Origin: Streptomyces sp. SLBN-118
Lineage (GTDB): Bacteria; Actinomycetota; Actinomycetes; Streptomycetales; Streptomycetaceae
NCBI RefSeq assembly: GCF_006715635.1
Contig: NZ_VFNP01000001.1
Span: 3,162,001 to 3,226,000, forward strand
Length of the DNA stretch: 64,000 nt
Direction: 5' to 3'
Shown: positions 18,780 through 26,757 of the stretch, piece by piece
Layout of the letters: the number at the start of each line of letters is the position of its first letter
How positions within the stretch are numbered: position 1 is the stretch's first letter
Made by a program: the position numbers and the translations under genes
The notes under the pieces: generated by a model
What the model saw: only the letters and a program-made list of their open reading frames with translations
Told to the model about the DNA's origin: nothing
Databases searched by the model: none

Positions 18780-19079
18780 ATGGCAGACGACTACATAGGC
18801 GTGAACTTCGCGACGCTCCGGGAGGCCGCGGGCGAGCTGGAGGACATACTCAAGCAGCTCAACCAACGGCTCGAAACCCTCTACAACCGTACGGAAAAGG
18901 TCGTACTGACCTGGAAGGGCGATGCGCGCGAGGCCTTCGTCGAGGAACTCGACCAGTGGGACAAGCAGATGGAGGACCTCCAGGCCACCCAGGCCTGGCT
19001 CCATGAGGTCGTCACCACCGGCCACGCCAACTACGCGGCGGCCCACCGCGCCGTGCTGCGCGGCTGGGGCGGCGCCTGA
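18780..19079 (+). CDS. WXG100/ESX-type small protein, second of the toxin locus
   Basis: 99 aa, the canonical WXG100 length. W-x-G lies in VLTWKGDAREAFVEEL between two predicted amphipathic helices. ATG at 18780 with GGGGG upstream. It begins 29 bp after the first WXG100 gene, and its TGA stop overlaps the ATG of the toxin gene (TGATG). The pair could form the heterodimer that escorts the adjacent large toxin, as for LXG/WXG-linked polymorphic toxins. This is inference from order and spacing. Confidence 0.88.
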   Translation: MADDYIGVNFATLREAAGELEDILKQLNQRLETLYNRTEKVVLTWKGDAREAFVEELDQWDKQMEDLQATQAWLHEVVTTGHANYAAAHRAVLRGWGGA

Positions 19080-20818
19080 TGGGTACGCCTCCCCCGCCGT
19101 CACAGAACGGCACCATCGACGTCAAGCCATCCGATCTGCACCGTGTTTCCGGCGGGTTCGCGAGCCAGCAGCCGCTGCACAACCAGGCCGCGAAAACCCT
19201 GCTCACGGATCTGCAGAAGCACCCCGACGCAGGCGGGTACGGGACGGCTGCCCAGGCGTTCGCATCCGCCTACGTCAAAGTCGGCAACCGCTTCCTCGAC
19301 GTCTGGGCCAGGAGCGTGGAGAGCATTGGCGGTGCCGCCGTCGGCTTCACCACCACAGCCAACAACTACTCGAAGGCCGAGGCCGCAGCCGACCCTTCCG
19401 GCAAGAAGCAGCCCGTCGTCCAGCCCGTGCCGAACGTCATCGACAAGGCACCCAGCTACGGCGCGGTCACCGATCTGAAGTGGGGTGATGACGACGGGGG
19501 CGACGGCTGGCTGCGCAGCATCCTGGAGTGCATCCCAGAGATCGTATGGGACCTTATCCGGCCGGTACTCAAGGACGCCTTCAGGTGGGGCAAGGTCGCG
19601 GATGTCTACCCGTACCCCCAGCAGCACTACCTCAACGATCTGTCCAAGGCATGGCGCAACATGAACATGTCGCTCTCGATCACCGAGAGCGGGCTGACCG
19701 GACTGGTCAGCAGCATCACCCAACAGAGCAACAGCGAATGGCACGACGCCATGCGGCAGTTCTGCAGTTCGCTGTGGGGCACGACGGCCTGGGGAACATC
19801 CACCGCCGGGTACGAGTGGAAGCACGACACTGCCTCCTCGGCCTCGACGGGTGCCACCCACCCCGTGATGACCGTGCTGTTCGACACGGCCAAAGAGGTC
19901 AGCGACCAGCTGTACGAGTTCGCGCAGGCGGCTGTCGATCTGAACGGCAAGGTCTGGGACATCTACATGGAGGCAGTACGCGAGGCGGTCGGCAAGATCG
20001 ACCTCAGCGACGGCCTCGACATGGACGACGTCAAGGAAGGCGCCAAGAGCGCCGTCAAGAACATCGGGCGTTTCATGAAGGGCGTCGCCACTGGCGCGGC
20101 CGAGCTCAGTGTGGAGATCACGCTCAACATCGACACACCCGCGCTGAACGCCGTGGTCGAGGCGTACAACACCCGGGTCAACGCCCTGGTGCCCAAGCTC
20201 AATGCGCTGATACCGCCGCTGGACGAGGCGTTCCGCGCCGCACCGACCTTTCAGGCGGAGGATGCGCGCGCGCAGGCGTTCGGCGCCCGCGCGCTGAACG
20301 ACTTCAAGAGGAAGCATCACTTCACTGTTCCCGGCCAGGACCCCGATCACATCTACTACCCGATGGACCTGGCGAACCAGGAGGGGCTTTATGACAGCCA
20401 CCCCATCGACAAGCACGTCGGTCTGACCGACGACCAGCTGAGAATGCGGCTGCGGGACCAGCCGGGCGCGCCAGCCGCCTCAACCTTCAAGGACCTGGCC
20501 TCTGCCCAGCGGTTCACCCAGGCTGCCCTCCAGAATGACGCCAACGAAAACCGGATCGCTGACTGGATCGACGGCGTCAAGAAGAGGCAGCAGAACAATC
20601 CCAACTACGATCCGAACAGGTCGGAGATCCAGCCGCCGGTCTATCTGGAATTCCCCGGTCAGACCACCGGTACCAGCGTCTCGCGCGACGACTATGCTGC
20701 AAACGGCATGAACGCCAAGGTCGAGACCAAGAGCTGGGTCCAGGTGCGTCTGATCTACAAGGAGGGCCTTGAGCCGCCCTTCATCGTGCTCACCGCCATG
20801 CCGCACAAGGGCCCATGA
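19079..20818 (+). CDS. ESX-linked polymorphic toxin with C-terminal RNase A-like domain
   Basis: 579 aa. The N-terminal ~110 residues form a WXG-like helical region (PSDLHRVSGGFASQQ onward). A long, mostly helical middle region follows. The C-terminal ~140 residues resemble the bacterial RNase A-like toxin domain known from CdiA-CT: HPIDKHVGLTDDQL (H441, K445, H446), STFKDLASAQRFTQAAL, RIADWIDG, and a final strand FIVLTAMP. The probable action is RNA cleavage in competing cells after contact or ESX export. The stop codon overlaps the ATG of the next gene (ATGA), the position expected for an immunity gene. No metal motif, Hint or pretoxin domain is visible. The delivery route is inferred. Confidence 0.72.
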   Translation: MGTPPPPSQNGTIDVKPSDLHRVSGGFASQQPLHNQAAKTLLTDLQKHPDAGGYGTAAQAFASAYVKVGNRFLDVWARSVESIGGAAVGFTTTANNYSKAEAAADPSGKKQPVVQPVPNVIDKAPSYGAVTDLKWGDDDGGDGWLRSILECIPEIVWDLIRPVLKDAFRWGKVADVYPYPQQHYLNDLSKAWRNMNMSLSITESGLTGLVSSITQQSNSEWHDAMRQFCSSLWGTTAWGTSTAGYEWKHDTASSASTGATHPVMTVLFDTAKEVSDQLYEFAQAAVDLNGKVWDIYMEAVREAVGKIDLSDGLDMDDVKEGAKSAVKNIGRFMKGVATGAAELSVEITLNIDTPALNAVVEAYNTRVNALVPKLNALIPPLDEAFRAAPTFQAEDARAQAFGARALNDFKRKHHFTVPGQDPDHIYYPMDLANQEGLYDSHPIDKHVGLTDDQLRMRLRDQPGAPAASTFKDLASAQRFTQAALQNDANENRIADWIDGVKKRQQNNPNYDPNRSEIQPPVYLEFPGQTTGTSVSRDDYAANGMNAKVETKSWVQVRLIYKEGLEPPFIVLTAMPHKGP

Positions 20819-21486
20819 GAAAGGTACGTCACGTGCAGCCGTCCCCTGTGTCGCTGTTCTCCGACGGTCCGGCGCTGCGACTCCTCGATCTCGCCATCGC
20901 GGCGCAGGAGTCGGGTGGAAAGCTGTCCCTGGACGAGGAGATCCAGCGGTACGTTCGCGTGGTCCGGGGCGACTGGATCGCGAACTGGAACTGCTCGGTC
21001 TATGCCGCCGCGGGAGTGCTGGACTTCGCCGCCGATTCCGTCTCGCGACTGGGTGCGCTCGACTCCTTTCCGCCGGAGTTCCGGGAGAAGGCGGCGCGTG
21101 CGGCCGGCGATATGGAGCCCGCCGAATATCTGCACATGCTGGCCGAATTGGTGCGGATCCTCGACCGCCAGGGTGCACCCGAATACTCGGAACTTCCCAT
21201 GGCCGGCTGGGAATTCTTGCAGATCTTTCCTTATCTCTTCGGTTTCGATGCCGTCCTCATGGACGAGGGTGACGGGTCCTTCCCGGACACCGTCCGCTCA
21301 GTGGTGAGCAATGAACACCCGTACTGCCACGAGCGGGCGGCCGCCTACACCACCGAGGCGCAGCGCGCCCTCACGCTCTTCCCCGGAGCGGACGGGCTCA
21401 GGCCACACCTCTCCTGGGCCACGCGCGACCGGCTCCAAGAACTCATCGACACCGTCAACGACCACATGCAGCGAGAGCACTCATGA
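20815..21486 (+). CDS. Candidate cognate immunity protein of the RNase A-like toxin (unrecognised family)
   Basis: 223 aa, acidic, mostly helical, no signal peptide or membrane segment. It overlaps the toxin stop by ATGA and is itself overlapped by the next gene in the same way, so the three are translationally coupled. Position is the only evidence for immunity. The sequence (for example LDEEIQRYVRVVRGDWIAN and PMAGWEFLQIFPYLFGFDA) matches no family I know. Codon use around 21190-21280 is less GC-rich than in flanking core genes, consistent with exchange. GTG codons inside the frame could give shorter starts. Confidence 0.6.
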   Translation: MRKVRHVQPSPVSLFSDGPALRLLDLAIAAQESGGKLSLDEEIQRYVRVVRGDWIANWNCSVYAAAGVLDFAADSVSRLGALDSFPPEFREKAARAAGDMEPAEYLHMLAELVRILDRQGAPEYSELPMAGWEFLQIFPYLFGFDAVLMDEGDGSFPDTVRSVVSNEHPYCHERAAAYTTEAQRALTLFPGADGLRPHLSWATRDRLQELIDTVNDHMQREHS

Positions 21487-21794
21487 CCGCAGTCCGCGCG
21501 AACTTGGCCGCCACGTATCCCGACCGGGAGACCGCGCAGTGGGCCACTCAGCACGTCGTGACCAGCAATGAGCAGGTCATTCACCGCTGGCTCGCGCAGT
21601 CGACCCGGCAGCGCCTCACCATCGAGGCCGCCTGGCCCTCCCGGTCCGAGCCGGTCGGGCGCGTCCTGCTGCAGGCGATGATGCTCGCCGGCCGCGACGC
21701 CGTCGACGTACGCGCAGCACGTGTGGTCCTCAAGCGCGACACCGCGAGCCCGCACGGCTTCACCGTCCACGCCACCTTCCCGATCTACCTCTAG
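21483..21794 (+). CDS. Orphan RNase A-like toxin tip lacking the N-terminal His motif
   Basis: 103 aa. It aligns by eye with the C-terminal domain of the toxin two genes upstream: ATYPDRETAQWATQHV corresponds to STFKDLASAQRFTQAA, VIHRWLAQ to RIADWIDG, and the last strand RVVLKRDTASPHGFTVHATFP to RLIYKEGLEPPFIVLTAMP. The opening HxxxKH segment, expected to supply an active-site His, is absent, as are all delivery domains. It starts with an ATG overlapping the previous stop (ATGA). It may be a displaced tip of the kind stored in CDI loci, a decayed toxin, or an inhibitor-like decoy. Activity alone is doubtful. Confidence 0.62.
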   Translation: MTAVRANLAATYPDRETAQWATQHVVTSNEQVIHRWLAQSTRQRLTIEAAWPSRSEPVGRVLLQAMMLAGRDAVDVRAARVVLKRDTASPHGFTVHATFPIYL

Positions 21795-21805
21795 AGGCAG
21801 CACCC

Positions 21806-22447
21806 GTGTCCCTGAAGCCGCGTGAACACGACCGCAAATACGGCGAGTTGGATCAGGTGATCCGCGCCCATGTCGGCCGTACCGCCGACGACGACGAGCC
21901 GCTGACGGCCTACCTCCGGCACACGTGGCGCACCCGCCCCTGGGCCATCGCCGTCGCCGAGCACCAGCTGCGCGAGTACGCCGACAACCCGCCCGGCCGG
22001 CTCCGGCTGCGCCTCGGCGAGTTCTATCCCGTACCGGACGTCGGCCTGCCCGACTCCGAGATCCAGGCCTGGCTCGTCGGCCTCGCGGACCGCCTCAAGG
22101 AGAGCGTCGAGACCGGCCAGGCCCCGCCGCCCGCGACTCCGCAGACCCACTGGGAGTGGCACGCCCGCTTCCCCGAGCTCGCACAGTTTCTCGGCGGCTG
22201 GTTCTCCCAGGACATGCCGGACGAGTTCGAGGACCACGACGCAGCGCTTCAGGATTACCTGGACACCACCGACCCGGGCCTGATCGCCCAACTCACGGGC
22301 GAGCTTCACGACCTGCTCACCCTTCCGCTGGACGAGTCCGACTACGCCCTCGCCCTGGCCGAACTGGGCATGGAGGTCGACCCGCCCGAACCGCTCGCCC
22401 CCGGAGGCTGGCTCGAGGAGTTGGCAGGTCGGCTACGCCGTGGATGA
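21806..22447 (+). CDS. CdiI-type immunity protein with N-terminal extension
   Basis: 213 aa. Residues about 120-213 match the contact-dependent growth inhibition immunity family linked to RNase A-like tips: FPELAQFLGGWFSQD, then an acidic helix, LIAQLTGELHDLL, and ALAELGMEVDPP. The first ~115 residues form a second domain of unknown role. GTG at 21806 with GAGG upstream, 11 bp after the orphan tip. The pairing of tip and immunity suggests this gene protects against the orphan tip's full-length ancestor. It overlaps the convergent membrane-protein gene by 15 bp at the 3' ends. Confidence 0.7.
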   Translation: MSLKPREHDRKYGELDQVIRAHVGRTADDDEPLTAYLRHTWRTRPWAIAVAEHQLREYADNPPGRLRLRLGEFYPVPDVGLPDSEIQAWLVGLADRLKESVETGQAPPPATPQTHWEWHARFPELAQFLGGWFSQDMPDEFEDHDAALQDYLDTTDPGLIAQLTGELHDLLTLPLDESDYALALAELGMEVDPPEPLAPGGWLEELAGRLRRG

Positions 22448-23056
22448 CGGCAGCAACCGCACCGCCCACCGGTAGTGGCTCACCGCCTTCGCTGCGCCCA
22501 GCAGGCCCGTCAGCCAAAGGATCAGACCCAGGCCCATCATCACCGCTACGTGCGTATAGGTCTCCCTGCCGGGCTCGGCCTGCGCCGGGGCCACGATCGA
22601 CAGCCACAGGCCCAGCGCGCACAGCAGGAACGACGGTACGAACCAGCACAGGCTCAGGCCCGGTGAGCGGAAGCGGGCGTCGGTCGTCGGGTCGCGGTCC
22701 AGGGACGACCACTGGAGGAGCCGTTCACGTACGACCTTGTCGCGCCGGATACCCAGACCGATCACGATCCCCGTCGGCAGCAGGAACCCGGCGCCCATGC
22801 ACGCCAGGATCACGCCGAACATGGCGCTGAGCACGTCGGGGCGTTCTTCGAAAGTCTTCAGCGCCCCGCCGACCAGACCCCAGCCTGCGGCGAAGCCCGT
22901 CGCCATCAGCCACAGCAGCATCAGTCGCGACGCCCCCATGCTCAGGCGGCTCAACTCGCCCATCGCCCGGGCGCGGTCCGCGAGCAGCGACTCGCGGTCG
23001 GGCCAGGCCCGTACGGACTCGGGCGGTGGAGGCGGTGGCAGCGGACGGCTGGGCAT
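22433..23056 (-). CDS. Four-pass membrane protein of unknown function
   Basis: 207 aa. A proline-rich N-terminus (PPPPPPES) is followed by about four hydrophobic segments (roughly residues 44-66, 77-102, 132-157 and 170-190). ATG at 23056 with AAGGA at good spacing. Its last 15 bp overlap the end of the CdiI-type gene on the other strand. No domain recognised; a role in the toxin locus is not supported. Confidence 0.75.
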   Translation of the reverse strand: MPSRPLPPPPPPESVRAWPDRESLLADRARAMGELSRLSMGASRLMLLWLMATGFAAGWGLVGGALKTFEERPDVLSAMFGVILACMGAGFLLPTGIVIGLGIRRDKVVRERLLQWSSLDRDPTTDARFRSPGLSLCWFVPSFLLCALGLWLSIVAPAQAEPGRETYTHVAVMMGLGLILWLTGLLGAAKAVSHYRWAVRLLPSSTA

Positions 23057-23123
23057 GCGGTTCCTTCAGAGGGCGCGGGGAAACGTCAACTCCCCGACCG
23101 TATCGGAGCGGTGACCGCCCAGG

Positions 23124-24380
23124 TCAGCCGGATTCCCGGGCCCGTTTCAGCAGCAGGTCCCGCTCCCGCTCGTTGCGCGTCAGGGACGCCGCACGCTCGA
23201 ACTCCGCCCGTGCCTCGTCGAATCGCCCGAGCCGCGCCAGCAGGTCCCCCCGCACGCTCGGCAGCAGGTGGTACTCCTTCAGCGCCGGCTCCGTCGCGAG
23301 GCCGTCCACCAGGGCCAGGCCCGCCTCCGGGCCGCTGGTCATCGAGACCGCGACCGCGCGGTTCAGTTCGACGACCGGGGACGGCGTGAGCACCGCGAGG
23401 CGGGCGTAGAGGGCGGCGATCGAGGACCAGTCCGTCTCCTCGTAGCGCACTGCCTGGGCGTGGCAGGCGGCGATCGCCGCCTGGAGGGCGTACGGGCCGG
23501 GGGCGGCGCCGCCGCTTGTCGCGTTCGCGCGGCCCAGCGCCGCGAAGCCGCGGCGGATCAGCAGCTGGTTCCAGCGGGTCCGGTTCTGCTCGGCGAGCAG
23601 CACCGGTTCGCCGTCGGGGCCGGTCCTGGCCGCGGTGCGCGAGGCCTGGATCTCCAACAGCGCGACCAGGCCGTGGACTTCGGGCTCCTTGGGCATCAGT
23701 CCCGCCAGCACCCGGGCGAGCCGGAGCGCGTCCTCGCACAGCGCGGGGCGCACCCAGTCGTCGCCCACGGTGGCGGAGTAACCCTCGTTGAAGATGAGGT
23801 AGATGACTTCGAGCACCGAAGACAGGCGTACGGCACGCTCGGGGCCGTCGGGCACCTCGAAGGCGACGCCCGCCTTGGCGAGGGCGCGTTTCGCGCGGAC
23901 GATGCGCTGGGCCACCGTCGGCTCCGCGGCCAGGAAGGCCCGGGCGATCTCCTCGGTGGTCAGCCCGCCCAGCAGCCGCAGCGTGAGCGCGATCCGTGCC
24001 TCGGTGCCGAGCACCGGATGGCAGGCGGTGAAGATCAGCCGCAGCAGGTCGTCGTCGATGTCGTCGGCGTCGGGCGGCTCGGGCGGCGGTACGTCCTCCA
24101 GGTCCCGCCCGACCTCCGCCAGCTTGCGGGCGTACGTCTCCTTGCGGCGTACGAGATCGATCGCCCGGTGTTTGGCGGTGGCCATGAGCCAGGCGCCCGG
24201 CTTGTCCGGGACACCCGACTCCGGCCACTGTTCCAGCGCGGCGACCAGGGCGTCCTGCGCGAGTTCCTCGGCGATGCCCACGTCCCTCACGATGCGGGTG
24301 ACACCGGCGATGATCCGCGCCGACTCGATCCTGAATACCGCTTCGACCGTTTCGGTCGCACTTGCTGCCCTCACGGCCAT
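23124..24380 (-). CDS. ECF42-type RNA polymerase sigma factor with C-terminal helical-repeat extension
   Basis: 418 aa, much longer than ordinary ECF factors. Region 2 lies in about residues 10-85 (EELAQDALVAALEQWP, PGAWLMATAKHRAID), region 4 in about 120-175 (LRLLGGLTTEEIARAFL, EPTVAQRIVRAK). The C-terminal ~240 residues are a conserved helical/TPR-like extension (YLIFNEGYSA, LLIRRGFAALGRA). This architecture and the preceding DGPF-domain gene define the ECF42 group, which lacks an anti-sigma factor and is controlled through its extension (established for the group). The start at 24380 has no strong Shine-Dalgarno. Confidence 0.88.
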   Translation of the reverse strand: MAVRAASATETVEAVFRIESARIIAGVTRIVRDVGIAEELAQDALVAALEQWPESGVPDKPGAWLMATAKHRAIDLVRRKETYARKLAEVGRDLEDVPPPEPPDADDIDDDLLRLIFTACHPVLGTEARIALTLRLLGGLTTEEIARAFLAAEPTVAQRIVRAKRALAKAGVAFEVPDGPERAVRLSSVLEVIYLIFNEGYSATVGDDWVRPALCEDALRLARVLAGLMPKEPEVHGLVALLEIQASRTAARTGPDGEPVLLAEQNRTRWNQLLIRRGFAALGRANATSGGAAPGPYALQAAIAACHAQAVRYEETDWSSIAALYARLAVLTPSPVVELNRAVAVSMTSGPEAGLALVDGLATEPALKEYHLLPSVRGDLLARLGRFDEARAEFERAASLTRNERERDLLLKRARESG

Positions 24381-24422
24381 CCATCAGAGCAGCCGTGGTG
24401 GGGCGGGGCAAGCGCGGCCGGA

Positions 24423-24779
24423 TCAGCCCTCGGCGATCTGGCGGACTTCGCAGGTGACCGCCCACTGCTTCGGGTGGATCTCCAGGAAGCGCTTGGCCCA
24501 TTCGAGCGCCTCCGCCTTGTCCTTGCACTGCATGATGGCGTAGCCGCCGATGACCTCCTTGCTCTCGGTGAAGGGCCCGTCGGTGTAGCTCAGCTTGCCG
24601 CCGGACCAGCTCACGCGGGTACCGTCGGAGGTCGGGGTGAGCCCCGCCGTGTCGAGCATGACCCCGGCCTTGGTGATCTCCTCCAGCAGGTTGCCCATGC
24701 GCTCGTTGAAGTCCTCGGGGAAGTCCTCCCCGGCGAGCTCGTTCTCGTTGACACGGACCATGGACAGGAAGCGCGGCAT
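24423..24779 (-). CDS. DGPF/YCII-domain protein, partner of the ECF42 sigma factor
   Basis: 118 aa. The signature DGPFTESKEVIGGYAIMQC (about residues 66-84) defines the DGPFAETKE (YCII-related) family, a dimeric ferredoxin-like fold. Members are the usual neighbours and targets of ECF42 sigma factors; the biochemical function is unknown. ATG at 24779 with GAGGAG at good spacing. 42 bp upstream of the sigma gene, so the two are probably co-transcribed. Confidence 0.88.
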   Translation of the reverse strand: MPRFLSMVRVNENELAGEDFPEDFNERMGNLLEEITKAGVMLDTAGLTPTSDGTRVSWSGGKLSYTDGPFTESKEVIGGYAIMQCKDKAEALEWAKRFLEIHPKQWAVTCEVRQIAEG

Positions 24780-24797
24780 GGTGACTCCTCGGTTCGG

Positions 24798-24823
24798 GAG
24801 AGCGGGGCCGTTCCCCGCCTCTC
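24798..24823 (-). terminator. Candidate terminator after the tsaB-rimI-tsaD operon
   Basis: GAGAGCGGGG (24798-24807) pairs with CCCCG-c-CTCTC (24813-24823) with one bulged base and a 5-nt loop. It lies beyond the small gene that ends at 24917 and before the DGPF gene. Confidence 0.6.
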
Positions 24824-24916
24824 ACCCATGCGTCGAACGGCAGACGGCCGGATCGACAGCCTCCACGGAATTCTTCCGGGATTTCTCCGGCGGCCACCAC
24901 CGCGGCCCGGACCGGC

Positions 24917-25180
24917 CTACGGCTGTGTCTCCACCGACTCGAAGCGCCAGCGGTGGACCGGCCTCGTGATCAGGTGAGCGTCGGGCTCAGGGAGTTCGGG
25001 CAGTTCGGCGCCCACGTCGTCCGCGTCCCACCAGGTGATGACGAGGACCCGGTCCTGCGGGGCGCGGAAGGTCTCGCGGCGCTGCGGCTCCCGCGCCAGC
25101 TCCTGGGTCCGCGCCCACTCCACCAGCTCGGCGGCCCGGCCCTGGACCGCCCGGGCCTCCCACATCAGCGCGACGGTCAC
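24917..25180 (-). CDS. Small hypothetical protein coupled to tsaD
   Basis: 87 aa, function not recognised. GTG at 25180 overlaps the tsaD stop (GTGA), so it is translationally coupled to the t6A operon. Sequence features are an amphipathic helix ([19 protein letters not shown]), a strand [14 protein letters not shown] and a polar C-terminus. It has the size of a small alpha/beta-barrel protein but no catalytic residues can be named. Last gene of the tsaB-rimI-tsaD cluster. Confidence 0.7.
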   Translation of the reverse strand: MTVALMWEARAVQGRAAELVEWARTQELAREPQRRETFRAPQDRVLVITWWDADDVGAELPELPEPDAHLITRPVHRWRFESVETQP

Positions 25181-26268
25181 TTGTACAAGTTCTCCTTGCT
25201 GACCTCGTGCACATGGTCGTGGCCGCGACCGGGAACATGGGGATCGGTCACCGGCAGCGACGAGTCCGCCGACAGCTCCAGGTCGGATGCCGGCCTGCCC
25301 CGCGCCACCATCTCCGCGCCCAGCGCCGCCACCATCGCGCCGTTGTCGGTGCACAGCTTCGGCCGGGGCACCCGCAGCCTGATCCCGGCCCGCTCACAGC
25401 GCTCCTCGGCCAGCGCCCGCAGCCGCGAGTTGGCGGCCACTCCCCCGCCGATCATCAGGTGGTCCACACCCTGGTCCTGACAGGCGCGTACGGCCTTGCG
25501 GGTCAGCACATCGACGACCGCCTCCTGGAAGGACGCCGCCACATCCCGTACGGGCACCTCCTCGCCCGCGGCCCGCTTGGCCTCGATCCAGCGGGCCACC
25601 GAGGTCTTGAGCCCCGAGAAGGAGAAGTCGTACGCCGCGTCGCGCGAGCCGGTCAGTCCGCGCGGGAACGCGATCGCCGCCGGGTCTCCCTCCTTCGCGA
25701 GGCGGTCGATCACCGGACCGCCGGGGAATCCCAGGTCGAGCACCCGGGCGATCTTGTCGAAGGCCTCGCCCGCCGCGTCGTCGATCGTCGCGCCGAGCGG
25801 CCGTACGTCCGCGGTGATGTCGGGCGCGAGCAGCAGCGACGAGTGGCCGCCGCTGACCAGCAGCGCCATCGTCGGCTCGGGCAGCGGCCCGTGCTCCAGC
25901 TGGTCGACGCAGATGTGCGATGCCAGATGGTTCACGCCGTACAGCGGCTTGTTCAGTGCGTAGGCGTACGCCTTCGCCGCCGAGACACCGACCAGCAGCG
26001 CGCCCGCGAGTCCCGGCCCTGCCGTCACCGCGATGCCGTCGAGGTCACGCGCCGAGACGCCCGCCTCCTTCAGGGCGCGCTCGATGGTCGGCACCATCGC
26101 CTCCAGATGCGCGCGCGAGGCGATCTCGGGCACCACGCCGCCGAAGCGGGCGTGCGTGTCCACGCTGGAGGCGACGGCGTCCGCGAGCAGGGTCGTGCCG
26201 CGGACAATGCCGACACCGGTCTCGTCGCAGGAGGTCTCGATGCCCAGTACGAGCGGTTCGTCAGCCAT
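25177..26268 (-). CDS. tsaD: tRNA N6-adenosine threonylcarbamoyltransferase TsaD
   Basis: 363 aa. Transfers the threonylcarbamoyl group to A37 of ANN-decoding tRNAs to make t6A, together with TsaB and TsaE. The ASKHA-fold phosphate loop begins [11 protein letters not shown] (8-18), and the metal ligands H114 and H118 lie in VNHLASH. Further conserved are LVSGGHS and [15 protein letters not shown] at 26268, 3 bp after rimI. Essential core gene in most bacteria. Confidence 0.97.
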   Translation of the reverse strand: MADEPLVLGIETSCDETGVGIVRGTTLLADAVASSVDTHARFGGVVPEIASRAHLEAMVPTIERALKEAGVSARDLDGIAVTAGPGLAGALLVGVSAAKAYAYALNKPLYGVNHLASHICVDQLEHGPLPEPTMALLVSGGHSSLLLAPDITADVRPLGATIDDAAGEAFDKIARVLDLGFPGGPVIDRLAKEGDPAAIAFPRGLTGSRDAAYDFSFSGLKTSVARWIEAKRAAGEEVPVRDVAASFQEAVVDVLTRKAVRACQDQGVDHLMIGGGVAANSRLRALAEERCERAGIRLRVPRPKLCTDNGAMVAALGAEMVARGRPASDLELSADSSLPVTDPHVPGRGHDHVHEVSKENLYK

Positions 26269-26271
26269 CGT

Positions 26272-26757
26272 TTAAGTCTCTGTTCCTTGTACGTGGAGCC
26301 GCATGACGAGGGCGTCGACATTGCCCGGCTGGTAGTAGCCGCGGCGGAATCCGATGGGCTCGAAGCCGAAGCGTTCGTACAGCTTCTGGGCCCTGGTGTT
26401 GTCCACGCGCACTTCGAGGAGCACCTCGTCGCACTCGAAGGCGGTGGCGTGCTGCAGCAGATCGGTCAGGAGCCGGGACCCGAGTCCCGTGCCCCACTGC
26501 CCGCGGGCGACAGCGATGGTCTGTACGTCACCGAGGCCACCGGCCGCCGCGAGGCCCGCGTAGCCGACGATCTGCCCGTCGGCCTCGGCCACGACATAGC
26601 GTCGGGTGGCCTGCGGCCCGCGCGCATGGGCGAGTTCGGACCAGAACATCCCGGCCGACCAGGCGTCCTCGGGGAAGAGGGCGTGTTCGAGCGCGAGCAC
26701 CGGTTCCAGGTCCCACCAGCGCATCTCACGCAGCACGACAGCGGCGGTGACGGTCAC
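26272..26757 (-). CDS. rimI: Ribosomal protein S18-alanine N-acetyltransferase RimI
   Basis: 161 aa GNAT-fold acetyltransferase. The acetyl-CoA loop is RGQWGTGLGSRLL (about residues 85-97), followed by VDNTRAQKLYERFGFEPIG. The position between tsaB and tsaD is the classic rimI location. The family acetylates the N-terminal Ala of S18, though specificity is not visible in sequence. GTG at 26757 overlaps the tsaB stop (GTGA). Confidence 0.92.
   Translation of the reverse strand: MTVTAAVVLREMRWWDLEPVLALEHALFPEDAWSAGMFWSELAHARGPQATRRYVVAEADGQIVGYAGLAAAGGLGDVQTIAVARGQWGTGLGSRLLTDLLQHATAFECDEVLLEVRVDNTRAQKLYERFGFEPIGFRRGYYQPGNVDALVMRLHVQGTET

Noticed and set aside
18297..19079. A 260-codon frame ending in the second WXG100 gene
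   Set aside because: The first 161 codons are an out-of-frame reading of the first WXG100 gene; ATG 18780 has a good ribosome site and canonical length.
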